A program made the position numbers and the translations under genes. 5,044 nt of DNA from an uncultured Rhodospirillaceae bacterium (GTDB lineage Bacteria; Pseudomonadota; Alphaproteobacteria; RF32; CAG-239). The stretch is taken from the NCBI GenBank assembly GCA_900313185.1, contig OMQI01000116.1, positions 1 through 5,044 of the forward strand. The letters run 5' to 3'. The notes beneath the pieces were generated by a model that searched no databases, was not told the origin of the DNA, and was given only the letters and a program-made list of their open reading frames with translations. Positions 1 to 5,044 of the stretch are shown piece after piece. Position 1 is the stretch's first letter, and every line of letters begins with the position of its first letter.

Positions 1-439
1 CCGTATGGTTCATTCCCAATTTTTTAGCCGTTTTAGTCATTAATACAGCAAATTCAGCCTCGGACTTGGAAAAATGCTCAGCCAAAACAGTAGCGCAATC
101 GTTGGCAGATTTAACTATCACCGCTTTAATTGCAGTATCGACAGTAATTGTTTCCCCCGCTCTTACCCCCAATTTGGAAGGAGAACGGCCGGCAGCCACA
201 TTAGACACTTTCAGTTTGTCACTTAATTTCAAATGTCCGTTTTCCAATGCGTTAAAGGTAATATACAAAGTCATCAACTTGGTAAGTGAAGCCGGATATC
301 TGAGCGCATCAGCATTAGACTCATACATAACCTTTCCGTTGTCGGCATTAACCATAATTGATGAAGTTGAAGCATCTGCATTTTCAGCTACCAAAACACC
401 ACACAAAAACAACAAAACAAGCGCTACTTTTTTAAGCAT
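1..439 (-). CDS. D-alanyl-D-alanine carboxypeptidase (PBP5-type, peptidase S11), 5' part only
   Basis: This is the N-terminal 146 residues of a serine D-Ala-D-Ala carboxypeptidase, a low-molecular-weight penicillin-binding protein that removes the terminal D-Ala from peptidoglycan stem peptides in the periplasm. The gene runs off the left edge. Residues 1-23 form a signal peptide: MLKK, a hydrophobic stretch, then an ADA|S cleavage site. The catalytic SxxK motif is visible as S51-L-T-K54 inside PASLTKLMT, and the SxN motif as S111-A-N113. The third motif (KTG) and any C-terminal amphipathic anchor lie outside the window. The ATG at 437-439 is supported by AGAGGG five bases upstream and by the signal peptide beginning there. 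The gene lies downstream of the tolB terminator, so it probably has its own promoter. The family is clear; which paralogue (dacA, dacC or dacF type) cannot be decided from this fragment. Confidence 0.93.
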   Translation of the reverse strand, partial: MLKKVALVLLFLCGVLVAENADASTSSIMVNADNGKVMYESNADALRYPASLTKLMTLYITFNALENGHLKLSDKLKVSNVAAGRSPSKLGVRAGETITVDTAIKAVIVKSANDCATVLAEHFSKSEAEFAVLMTKTAKKLGMNHT

Positions 440-444
440 TTCAA

Positions 445-450
445 CCCTCT
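445..450 (-). promoter_or_regulatory. Ribosome binding site of the carboxypeptidase gene
   Basis: AGAGGG reads on the minus strand five bases before the ATG at 439. It fixes the start codon, in agreement with the signal peptide. Confidence 0.7.
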
Positions 451-459
451 TTAAAAATC

Positions 460-490
460 ATTGTATTTATTGTAGCCACTAAAGTGTAAT
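460..490 (-). promoter_or_regulatory. Weak promoter candidate for the carboxypeptidase gene
   Basis: Two TACAAT boxes (five of six matches to the -10 consensus) occur on the minus strand at 460-465 and 469-474, forming a short direct repeat. The first has ATTACA at 485-490 as a possible -35 box (four of six), but the 19-base spacer is long. No good -35 box fits the second. A promoter is expected here because a strong terminator closes tolB just upstream, but the exact boxes are uncertain in such AT-rich DNA. Confidence 0.3.
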
Positions 491-530
491 AAAAGGTTAA
501 TGAGATATATATTTTTAAACTTTTTTAAGC

Positions 531-574
531 AAAAAAAAAAACGGCAGCTTTGCAAACAAAACCACCGTTTTTTT
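531..574 (-). terminator. Rho-independent terminator of tolB
   Basis: Read on the minus strand, the segment 567-542 folds as a 10-pair stem around a 6-base loop (GUUUGC). It is followed at once by a run of eleven T (541-531). Three of the pairs are G·U wobbles, which become A/C mismatches on the plus strand, so the hairpin is stable only for leftward transcripts. A run of A precedes the stem and can extend it by pairing with the T run. It lies 14 bases past the tolB stop codon. Confidence 0.85.
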
Positions 575-587
575 AGTCAGTTTTACA

Positions 588-1910
588 CTATAACGGTAAT
601 AATGGTGACCACGCCGGATCGGACGCATCGGAAGGAGTAATAATCCTGCGTTCATTATATCCGGTTAAATCAATGGTATACAGACGAACAGGAGAACCTC
701 TGTCCTGACGGAAATACATCAAAACACGACCGTTCGGAGACCACGTCGGTCCTTCAACCAAATAGCCATCAGCCAAAATGCGCTCTCCGCTGCCGTCAGG
801 AGCCATAACACCTATATAGAATGCACCGCCCTGCATTTTGGTAAATGCTATATAATCACCACGTGGCGACCATACCGGAGTGGCATAACGCCCCTTACCG
901 AAACTGATTCTTTCAACATTTGAACCATCGGCATCCATAACATAAAGCTGCTGATTACCGCCTCTGTCCGAGTTAAATACTATCTTTGAACCATCCGGAG
1001 AATAACTCGGAGACGTCGAAATTGCACTACCGAAAGTAATCTGTTTGATACTACGTGAGTTTAAGTTCATTTCATAAATATTGGTCGAGCCGTTATGTGC
1101 ATAGCTCATCAAAACCTTAGAGCTGTCAGGCGACCAAACCGGAGCAAATGTCATCCCCGGAAAATTACCCAAGACCTGCTTACGATTATTGGTTAAATCC
1201 ATCATATAAACACGAGGATTATTACCCACATATTCCAAATAAGTAATTTTTTGCATATTCGGGGAGAAACGAGGAGTCAACACCAAGTTTCTACCATCAG
1301 TTAAGAATTTGTGATTTTCACCATCCTGATCCATAATCGCCAAACGTTTTACTCGACGATTTGCCGCACCGCTTTCAGACACATAAACCACACGGGTATT
1401 AAAATACCCCTTATCACCGGTCAATCTCTCATAAATTGCATCGGCAACCACGTGAGCGATTCGGCGCCAATTACTTTTAGATGATGTAAAGCTTTTACTC
1501 AAAAGTTCTTTTTGAGAAACGACATCCCACAAACGGAAATTAACTTGCAACTTTTCGCCGTTCATTTCCACAACCTGACTTTGTACCAAAGCTTGTGATT
1601 TTATGGCTTGCCAATCAATAAATTGCGGTTTTTGATTAATGGATGTCAATCTCTCAATATAGCTATCCTGCGGAATAATTCTAAACAATCCGCTCCTATC
1701 CAAATCGGCTGATATAACTTCGTGAATCTTATCACCGTAATCTTTTCCGATAATCTTGGTAAAAATATTGGAATTTGAGCCAATCATTTCCGGAATGGCA
1801 ATCGGCATCGGATTACGTGTAGCACCGCGAACATCAATTTCCAACTCGGCACGAGCCGGAGTAACGGCAAACAAAATCAGAGCCGCCAACAAATATTTGA
1901 ACTTTTTCAC
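588..1910 (-). CDS. tolB: Tol-Pal system protein TolB (periplasmic beta-propeller)
   Basis: TolB is the periplasmic component of the Tol-Pal system, which spans the envelope, helps constrict the outer membrane at division and preserves its integrity. TolB binds Pal and is regulated by TolA. The protein is 440 residues, close to the family norm. Residues 1-21 are a signal peptide ending TPARA|E. The mature N-terminus ELEIDV corresponds to the region that in E. coli TolB (the TolB box) controls Pal binding. Residues about 22-165 are the N-terminal alpha/beta domain, including ADLDRSGLFRIIP. From about 170 to the end is a WD40-like propeller whose Ser-Pro signature recurs at residues 216, 260, 304, 348, 391 and 435, a period of 43-44 residues. 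The ending SDASDPAWSPLLP is typical of alphaproteobacterial TolB. The start is GTG at 1908-1910, backed by a strong Shine-Dalgarno. Neither tolA nor pal is adjacent, and the gene has its own promoter region and terminator. Confidence 0.97.
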   Translation of the reverse strand: MKKFKYLLAALILFAVTPARAELEIDVRGATRNPMPIAIPEMIGSNSNIFTKIIGKDYGDKIHEVISADLDRSGLFRIIPQDSYIERLTSINQKPQFIDWQAIKSQALVQSQVVEMNGEKLQVNFRLWDVVSQKELLSKSFTSSKSNWRRIAHVVADAIYERLTGDKGYFNTRVVYVSESGAANRRVKRLAIMDQDGENHKFLTDGRNLVLTPRFSPNMQKITYLEYVGNNPRVYMMDLTNNRKQVLGNFPGMTFAPVWSPDSSKVLMSYAHNGSTNIYEMNLNSRSIKQITFGSAISTSPSYSPDGSKIVFNSDRGGNQQLYVMDADGSNVERISFGKGRYATPVWSPRGDYIAFTKMQGGAFYIGVMAPDGSGERILADGYLVEGPTWSPNGRVLMYFRQDRGSPVRLYTIDLTGYNERRIITPSDASDPAWSPLLPL

Positions 1911-1914
1911 TTTT

Positions 1915-1922
1915 TCACCTCT
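1915..1922 (-). promoter_or_regulatory. Strong ribosome binding site supporting the GTG start of tolB
   Basis: AGAGGTGA reads on the minus strand just before the GTG at 1910, with seven bases between the GAGG core and the start. There is no ATG at a suitable spacing, and the signal peptide (KKFKY, then a hydrophobic core) begins directly after this GTG, so the non-ATG start is well supported. Confidence 0.75.
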
Positions 1923-1988
1923 TTAATTAAACTTTTCCCGTTTGCGTCACAATACTATCGAATTTACAAATAGTAAAGCAAAAAAAAG

Positions 1989-2018
1989 ATTATAGACAGT
2001 CTAATAATCCGTTGACAT
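1989..2018 (-). promoter_or_regulatory. Candidate sigma-70-type promoter for tolB
   Basis: On the minus strand a perfect TATAAT lies at 1989-1994. ATGTCA at 2013-2018 (four of six to TTGACA) lies 18 bases upstream of it. A transcript would start near 1982 and leave a leader of about 70 bases. A second, weaker candidate sits closer to the gene: TTGCTT at 1976-1981, an 18-base spacer, and TAGTAT at 1952-1957. Either could serve, and both could be used. The -35 box overlaps that of the divergent ruvX promoter. Confidence 0.45.
1993..2003. repeat. 11-base perfect inverted repeat between the divergent promoters
   Basis: TAGACAGTCTA is a 5+1+5 palindrome lying in the spacer of the tolB promoter candidate, overlapping the -10 box by two bases, and about eight bases upstream of the ruvX -35 box. 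The position would suit an operator. It is short and may be chance. Confidence 0.3.
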
Positions 2019-2040
2019 TTAGTTTTGGTTTATTTATGAA
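2012..2040 (+). promoter_or_regulatory. Sigma-70-type promoter of ruvX
   Basis: A consensus -35 box TTGACA (2012-2017), a spacer of exactly 17 bases, and TATGAA (2035-2040, four of six to TATAAT) make a convincing promoter. Transcription should begin near 2047, leaving a leader of about 14 bases that contains the GGAG ribosome binding site. The ATG at 2040 overlaps the -10 box and should not be present in this transcript. Confidence 0.65.
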
Positions 2041-2051
2041 TGGATAACAAC

Positions 2052-2055
2052 GGAG
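2052..2055 (+). promoter_or_regulatory. Ribosome binding site that decides the ruvX start
   Basis: GGAG lies five bases before the ATG at 2061. The alternative ATG at 2040 has only a T-rich stretch upstream and no Shine-Dalgarno match. Confidence 0.6.
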
Positions 2056-2060
2056 ATAAT

Positions 2061-2522
2061 ATGGATATTCAAGATTTCAAGAAAAATTTACCTGCTTACA
2101 AAGCTCTTTTGGGATTTGATTACGGTGCCAAACGCATCGGCCTTGCCGTATCCGATTTAATGAGAAGTATCGCTACTTCATACAAAATTCTTTATCGCTC
2201 ATCTTGGGAAAAAGATTTGGCCGAAATTAAAAATATCATCACGGAAAAAGAAATTTGCGGATTTGTATTCGGATTACCGTTGCAAATGAATGGCGAAGAA
2301 GGAGAAATAGCCAAAGAAGTCAGAGCTTTTGCCGAAAAACTGACTACAGAAATTTCTCTGCCGGTTTTATTTTGGGATGAGAGATTATCTTCCTCGGCGG
2401 TTGAGCGCTTTTTAATTGATGAAATAGATCTTTCTCGTGCCAAGCGTAAAAAAGTTTTGGATTCTTCCGCCGCTGCCTATATTCTGCAAGGTGCGCTTGA
2501 TGCATTGCAATATCAAAAATAA
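2061..2522 (+). CDS. ruvX: RuvX/YqgF family: putative Holliday junction resolvase / pre-16S rRNA nuclease
   Basis: This is a 153-residue cytoplasmic nuclease of the YqgF family (RNase H-like fold). Members are implicated in maturing the 5' end of 16S rRNA and were earlier predicted to be Holliday junction resolvases. The conserved blocks are in order: GFDYGAKRIGLAVSD (18-32) with acidic D20, the GLP motif (71-73), DERLSS (106-111) with E107, and LDSSAAAYILQGALD (133-147) with D134. The acidic triad is therefore intact. The frame is also open from an ATG at 2040, which would add seven residues. I prefer 2061 because it has the Shine-Dalgarno, because 2040 lies inside the promoter -10 box, and because the resulting short lead before the first motif resembles alphaproteobacterial relatives as I know them. 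The gene stands alone, divergent from tolB and convergent with lon, and its stop codon lies in the stem of the shared terminator. Confidence 0.93.
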   Translation: MDIQDFKKNLPAYKALLGFDYGAKRIGLAVSDLMRSIATSYKILYRSSWEKDLAEIKNIITEKEICGFVFGLPLQMNGEEGEIAKEVRAFAEKLTTEISLPVLFWDERLSSSAVERFLIDEIDLSRAKRKKVLDSSAAAYILQGALDALQYQK

Positions 2523-2550
2523 GCGGAGCCGTTAACTCCGCTTATTTTTT
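2515..2550. terminator. Bidirectional terminator shared by ruvX and lon
   Basis: The arms 2515-2528 and 2536-2549 pair perfectly over 14 bases (core AAGCGGAG / CTCCGCTT) around a 7-base loop. Rightward transcripts end in a run of six T (2545-2550). Leftward transcripts end in five T (the complement of 2515-2519). It can therefore terminate ruvX and lon alike. The ruvX stop (2520-2522) lies within the left arm, and the lon stop (2551-2549) overlaps the end of the right arm. Confidence 0.88.
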
Positions 2551-4882
2551 ACTTTCTTAAAGCTATCTTAAGCACTTCGGAAGCTTTACTGACCGGAATT
2601 ATGGTCATTTCATTTTTCACGTTGTCCGGTATCTCTGCCAAATCTTTCATATTTTCCTGCGGAATTATTACCGTTTTTATACCTCCACGCAAAGCCGCCA
2701 ACAATTTTTCTTTCAGCCCGCCAATAGGTAAAACCCTACCTTGCAAGGTAATTTCGCCGGTCATTGCCACATCGCTTTTAACCGGAGTTTTAGTCAGCAC
2801 CGAAACAAGTGTGGTAAACATTGCGATACCTGCCGATGGTCCGTCTTTTGGAGTTGCCCCTTCCGGCACGTGAACGTGAATATCGGTTTTCTCAAAAGTT
2901 TCCGGAGCAATTCCCAATTCTTTGGAATGAGCTCGTACAACCGAATAAGCCGTTTCAATGGATTCCTTCATCACATCACCAAGTTTTCCGGTCTGCGTAA
3001 CTTTGCCTTTTCCAGGCATATCCACTGCTTCAATAAACAAAATATCCCCACCGACTTCAGTCCATGCCAAACCGGTGGTAACTCCGATATGGTCTTGTTT
3101 TTCCGCTTCTCCGTAACTAAAACGACGCACGCCCAAATATTTATCCAAATTATCAGGCGTAACTTCTATGGTAATGCACTTGTCTTTATTGAGCAAAATT
3201 TCCTTTGTAGCCTTGCGAGCTATGGTTGCCAATTCTCGCTCCAAATTACGTACACCGGCCTCTCTGGTATAATAACGAATTATATCCCTTATTGCATCGT
3301 CGGTAATAATCAATTCCGAACAGGCAACCGCATTTTCATCAAACACTTTTCCAAGCAAATGCCGTTTTGCAATCTGAATTTTTTCATCTTCGGTATATCC
3401 GGAAAGCTGAATAATCTCCATTCTATCCAAAAGCGGTCTAGGCATATTAAGAGAATTTGCCGTAGTCACGAACATCACATCCGATAAATCATAATCAACA
3501 TCAAGATAATGATCTTCAAACGTATTATTTTGTTCCGGATCCAAAACTTCCAACAGAGCAGAACTAGGATCTCCTCTCCAATCACTGCCAAGCTTGTCTA
3601 TTTCATCAAGTAAAAACAGCGGATTTGAAGTTCCTGCTTTTTTCATTGATTGTAAAATTTTCCCCGGCATTGCTCCGATATAGGTACGACGGTGCCCCCT
3701 GATTTCCGCTTCATCACGCATTCCGCCAAGCGAAGCACGCACAAAATTACGTGAAGTTGCACGGGCAATCGATTTTCCGAGTGATGTTTTACCGACTCCC
3801 GGAGGCCCGACTAAGCACAAAATCGGCGCTTTCAAGTGTTTGGAGCGTGATTGAACCGCCAAATACTCGACTATACGTTCTTTTACTTTTTCCAAACCGT
3901 AATGATCTTCTTCCAAAATCTCAATAGCTTTAGTCAAATCTTTATTAAGCTTGGTCTTTTTATCCCACGGTAAATCCAAAAGCCAATCCAGATAATTACG
4001 CACGATTGAGCTTTCCGGCGTACTGTTTCCCATAGAACGTAATTTTTTAAGTTCGGAAAGTGCTTTTTCACGAGCTTCTTTGGTAAATTTTGTTTGGTTG
4101 ATACGTTTCAAATAATTATCGTATTCATCGCCCTCCTCACCGTTGTTAAGTTCTTTTTGAATGGCTTTCATCTGCTCATTCAAATAATACTCCTTCTGGC
4201 TTTTTTCCATCTGCTTTTTAACACGGTGTTTAATTTTATCTTCCACTTCCAATACCGTCATTTCGGTATCTATCAATTGCAGAATTTTATTAAGTCGATC
4301 CTGCAAATTACTTGCCTCAAGCAAAAATTGTTTATCTGCGGTTTTAAGCGACAAGTGCGAAGCAATCGTGTCGGCAAGCTTATCATATTCCTCTATTTGT
4401 TTTACTGATTGTATCACATCATAAGGAATTTTTTTATTAAGCTTAACATATTCTTCAAACTGACTTACTACAGCACGTGCCCAAGATTCCAACGTTTTCT
4501 TATCACCATCTTTTTGCGGATAACTTTCAATTTCGGCACTGATATAACTTTTGTGATCATGGAAAGTGCTTATTTTTATTCTTTCCAAGCCTTCAACCAA
4601 AAGCTTAATCGTTCCATCCGGCAATCTCAGCATTTGCAACACATTTCCGAGAGTTCCGATTTTATACAAATCCTTGGTAACCGGAACTTCTACTTCGGCT
4701 TTTTTTTGCATAACCAAAACAATATTTGAGCCCTTATCATTGGCTTTCTGCACTGCTTCAATAGATTTTTCACGTCCCACAAATATAGGCACTATCATTT
4801 TCGGATACACCACCACATCCCTGAGCGGCAGCACCGGTAAATCTTCTTTTTTCTCTACTTCCTCTGTATTTTCATTGCGCAT
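2549..4882 (-). CDS. lon: ATP-dependent protease Lon (La), peptidase S16
   Basis: Lon is a cytoplasmic homohexameric AAA+ protease that unfolds and degrades misfolded and short-lived regulatory proteins. The protein is 777 residues, a normal length for bacterial LonA. The N-terminal substrate-recognition domain begins with LPVLPLRDVVVYPKM (15-29) and runs to about 200. A helical, partly coiled-coil segment (about 205-285) follows. The AAA+ module contains Walker A GPPGVGKT (359-366), Walker B FLLDEID (423-429), sensor-1 region TTAN (473-476), the likely arginine finger R487 in LLDRMEI, and the sensor-2 region GVRNLERE (543-550). The protease domain (about 590-777) has catalytic S683 in PKDGPSAG and K726 in GGLKEKLLAA, 43 residues apart as in other Lon enzymes. 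All key residues are intact. The ATG at 4882 suits the family's N-terminus, but its Shine-Dalgarno is poor (GAAAG, ten bases away). A hairpin separates it from the upstream reading frame, so it is probably transcribed alone. Confidence 0.98.
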   Translation of the reverse strand: MRNENTEEVEKKEDLPVLPLRDVVVYPKMIVPIFVGREKSIEAVQKANDKGSNIVLVMQKKAEVEVPVTKDLYKIGTLGNVLQMLRLPDGTIKLLVEGLERIKISTFHDHKSYISAEIESYPQKDGDKKTLESWARAVVSQFEEYVKLNKKIPYDVIQSVKQIEEYDKLADTIASHLSLKTADKQFLLEASNLQDRLNKILQLIDTEMTVLEVEDKIKHRVKKQMEKSQKEYYLNEQMKAIQKELNNGEEGDEYDNYLKRINQTKFTKEAREKALSELKKLRSMGNSTPESSIVRNYLDWLLDLPWDKKTKLNKDLTKAIEILEEDHYGLEKVKERIVEYLAVQSRSKHLKAPILCLVGPPGVGKTSLGKSIARATSRNFVRASLGGMRDEAEIRGHRRTYIGAMPGKILQSMKKAGTSNPLFLLDEIDKLGSDWRGDPSSALLEVLDPEQNNTFEDHYLDVDYDLSDVMFVTTANSLNMPRPLLDRMEIIQLSGYTEDEKIQIAKRHLLGKVFDENAVACSELIITDDAIRDIIRYYTREAGVRNLERELATIARKATKEILLNKDKCITIEVTPDNLDKYLGVRRFSYGEAEKQDHIGVTTGLAWTEVGGDILFIEAVDMPGKGKVTQTGKLGDVMKESIETAYSVVRAHSKELGIAPETFEKTDIHVHVPEGATPKDGPSAGIAMFTTLVSVLTKTPVKSDVAMTGEITLQGRVLPIGGLKEKLLAALRGGIKTVIIPQENMKDLAEIPDNVKNEMTIIPVSKASEVLKIALRK

Positions 4883-4899
4883 AGCATGTTTTCTTTCAA

Positions 4900-4905
4900 A
4901 TTATA
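4900..4905 (-). promoter_or_regulatory. Possible housekeeping -10 box of lon
   Basis: A perfect TATAAT on the minus strand lies 17 bases from the lon ATG. No recognisable -35 box sits 16-18 bases upstream (only TATATA-like sequence), so this is a weak candidate in AT-rich DNA. It would give a very short leader of about a dozen bases. Confidence 0.25.
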
Positions 4906-4919
4906 ATTCATTTAATATA

Positions 4920-4952
4920 CAATATATAGGCAAAGAAAAAGCCGTCTGCAAC
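4920..4952 (-). promoter_or_regulatory. Possible heat-shock (RpoH/sigma-32-type) promoter of lon
   Basis: On the minus strand GTTG (4949-4952), an 18-base spacer, and CCTATATATTG (4920-4930) resemble the alphaproteobacterial heat-shock consensus as I recall it: CTTG, 17-18 bases, CYTATNTNNG. The -35 box matches three of four positions. The -10 region matches all fixed positions except the last G, which is one base late. lon is a classic heat-shock gene, so the placement makes sense. The leader would be about 30 bases. This is inference from a short match in AT-rich sequence. Confidence 0.4.
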
Positions 4953-4969
4953 AGGCGGCTTCATTTTTT
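4936..4969 (-). terminator. Hairpin terminator of the gene upstream of lon
   Basis: The arms 4939-4948 and 4952-4961 form a 10-pair stem (outer AAGCCG/CGGCTT, inner CTG/CAG) with a 3-base loop. Read leftward, the stem has one C·A mismatch but is followed directly by five T. Read rightward, the mismatch becomes a U·G wobble, and six T follow after two bases. It is most simply the terminator of the leftward frame ending at 4983. It could also act on rightward transcripts, though I see no rightward gene to serve. Confidence 0.65.
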
Positions 4970-4982
4970 CCAGAAATTTATT

Positions 4983-5044
4983 TTATTTTCTGCCGATTTT
5001 TGAATTTTCCAAACTGGTTGCCGAATAATTATCTAATTTACGAC
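4983..5044 (-). CDS. C-terminal tail of an unidentified protein, cut by the window edge
   Basis: One minus-strand frame is open from the right edge to a TAA at 4983-4985, giving the last 19 residues, beginning RKLDNYSA and ending KIGRK. The other two minus frames hit stops within the first dozen bases. A hairpin terminator starts 21 bases past this stop, which supports a gene ending here. The tail is polar, lysine-rich and not recognisable. In many proteobacteria clpX precedes lon, but this tail does not look like a ClpX C-terminus I know, so I assign no function. Confidence 0.45.
   Translation of the reverse strand, partial: RKLDNYSATSLENSKIGRK

Noticed and set aside
66..482. Rightward open frame of 138 codons opposite the carboxypeptidase gene
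   Set aside because: It is antisense to a clear penicillin-binding protein with signal peptide and catalytic motifs, has no recognisable features, and no ribosome binding site is evident.
531..541. Run of eleven A near the tolB terminator as a possible slippage or frameshift site
   Set aside because: It lies in non-coding sequence and is explained as the T tract of the leftward terminator.
2040..2060. Seven-residue N-terminal extension of ruvX from the ATG at 2040
   Set aside because: The ATG overlaps the predicted -10 box and lacks a Shine-Dalgarno. The downstream ATG at 2061 is better supported.
2192..2443. Leftward open frame inside ruvX
   Set aside because: It lies wholly opposite the conserved RuvX motifs, is low-complexity (serine-rich) and has no family resemblance.
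2601..3487. Two rightward open frames (90 and 248 codons) opposite the 3' half of lon
   Set aside because: Both are antisense to the Lon AAA+ and protease domains. The translations are rich in Phe, Ser and Cys, as expected from the complement of an AT-rich gene.
4094..5003. Three rightward open frames opposite the 5' part of lon
   Set aside because: They are antisense to conserved Lon sequence. Their runs of Phe, Ile and Leu, which could be mistaken for membrane segments, come from the complement of Lys/Glu-rich coiled-coil coding sequence.
1..5044. Search for CRISPR repeats, IS ends, tRNA or rRNA genes, attachment sites or a novel accessory system
   Set aside because: Reading both strands showed no regularly spaced direct repeats, no paired terminal inverted repeats with a transposase and no cloverleaf candidate. 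Nearly all the sequence is accounted for by conserved housekeeping genes and their control sites.

Overview
This window reads as an ordinary housekeeping stretch of an AT-rich bacterial chromosome. I infer an alphaproteobacterium. The clues are the TolB C-terminus (a TPSDASDPAWSPLLP-type ending), the short N-terminal lead on RuvX, and a possible alphaproteobacterial heat-shock-type promoter before lon. The genus cannot be read from the window. I see no mobile element, CRISPR array, tRNA, rRNA, phage gene or defence system, and no gene-free stretch reaches 300 bases.

Layout, left to right. A D-alanyl-D-alanine carboxypeptidase (penicillin-binding protein 5 type) runs leftward off the edge, so only its first 146 residues are present. 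A 148-base gap holds its ribosome binding site, a weak promoter candidate and a strong leftward terminator for the next gene. tolB is complete, leftward, and starts with GTG. About 150 bases then carry two divergent promoters whose -35 boxes overlap, serving tolB leftward and ruvX rightward. ruvX (yqgF) is complete and rightward. It converges on lon (complete, leftward) with only 26 bases between the stop codons, and one hairpin there can act as a terminator in both directions. Upstream of lon are a candidate promoter region, a hairpin terminator, and the last 19 codons of an unidentified leftward reading frame cut by the right edge.

The genes do not form one operon; each appears to be its own transcription unit. 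By function they fall into envelope maintenance (the carboxypeptidase trims peptidoglycan crosslinking peptides; TolB is the periplasmic part of the Tol-Pal system), nucleic acid processing (RuvX) and protein quality control (Lon). tolB is separated from tolQRA and pal, at least within this window.

The observations most worth following are regulatory. The ruvX promoter geometry moves its start codon to position 2061. The ruvX/lon terminator overlaps both stop codons. A possible heat-shock-type lon promoter has its -35 box in the loop of the upstream gene's terminator. No previously undescribed system is evident.
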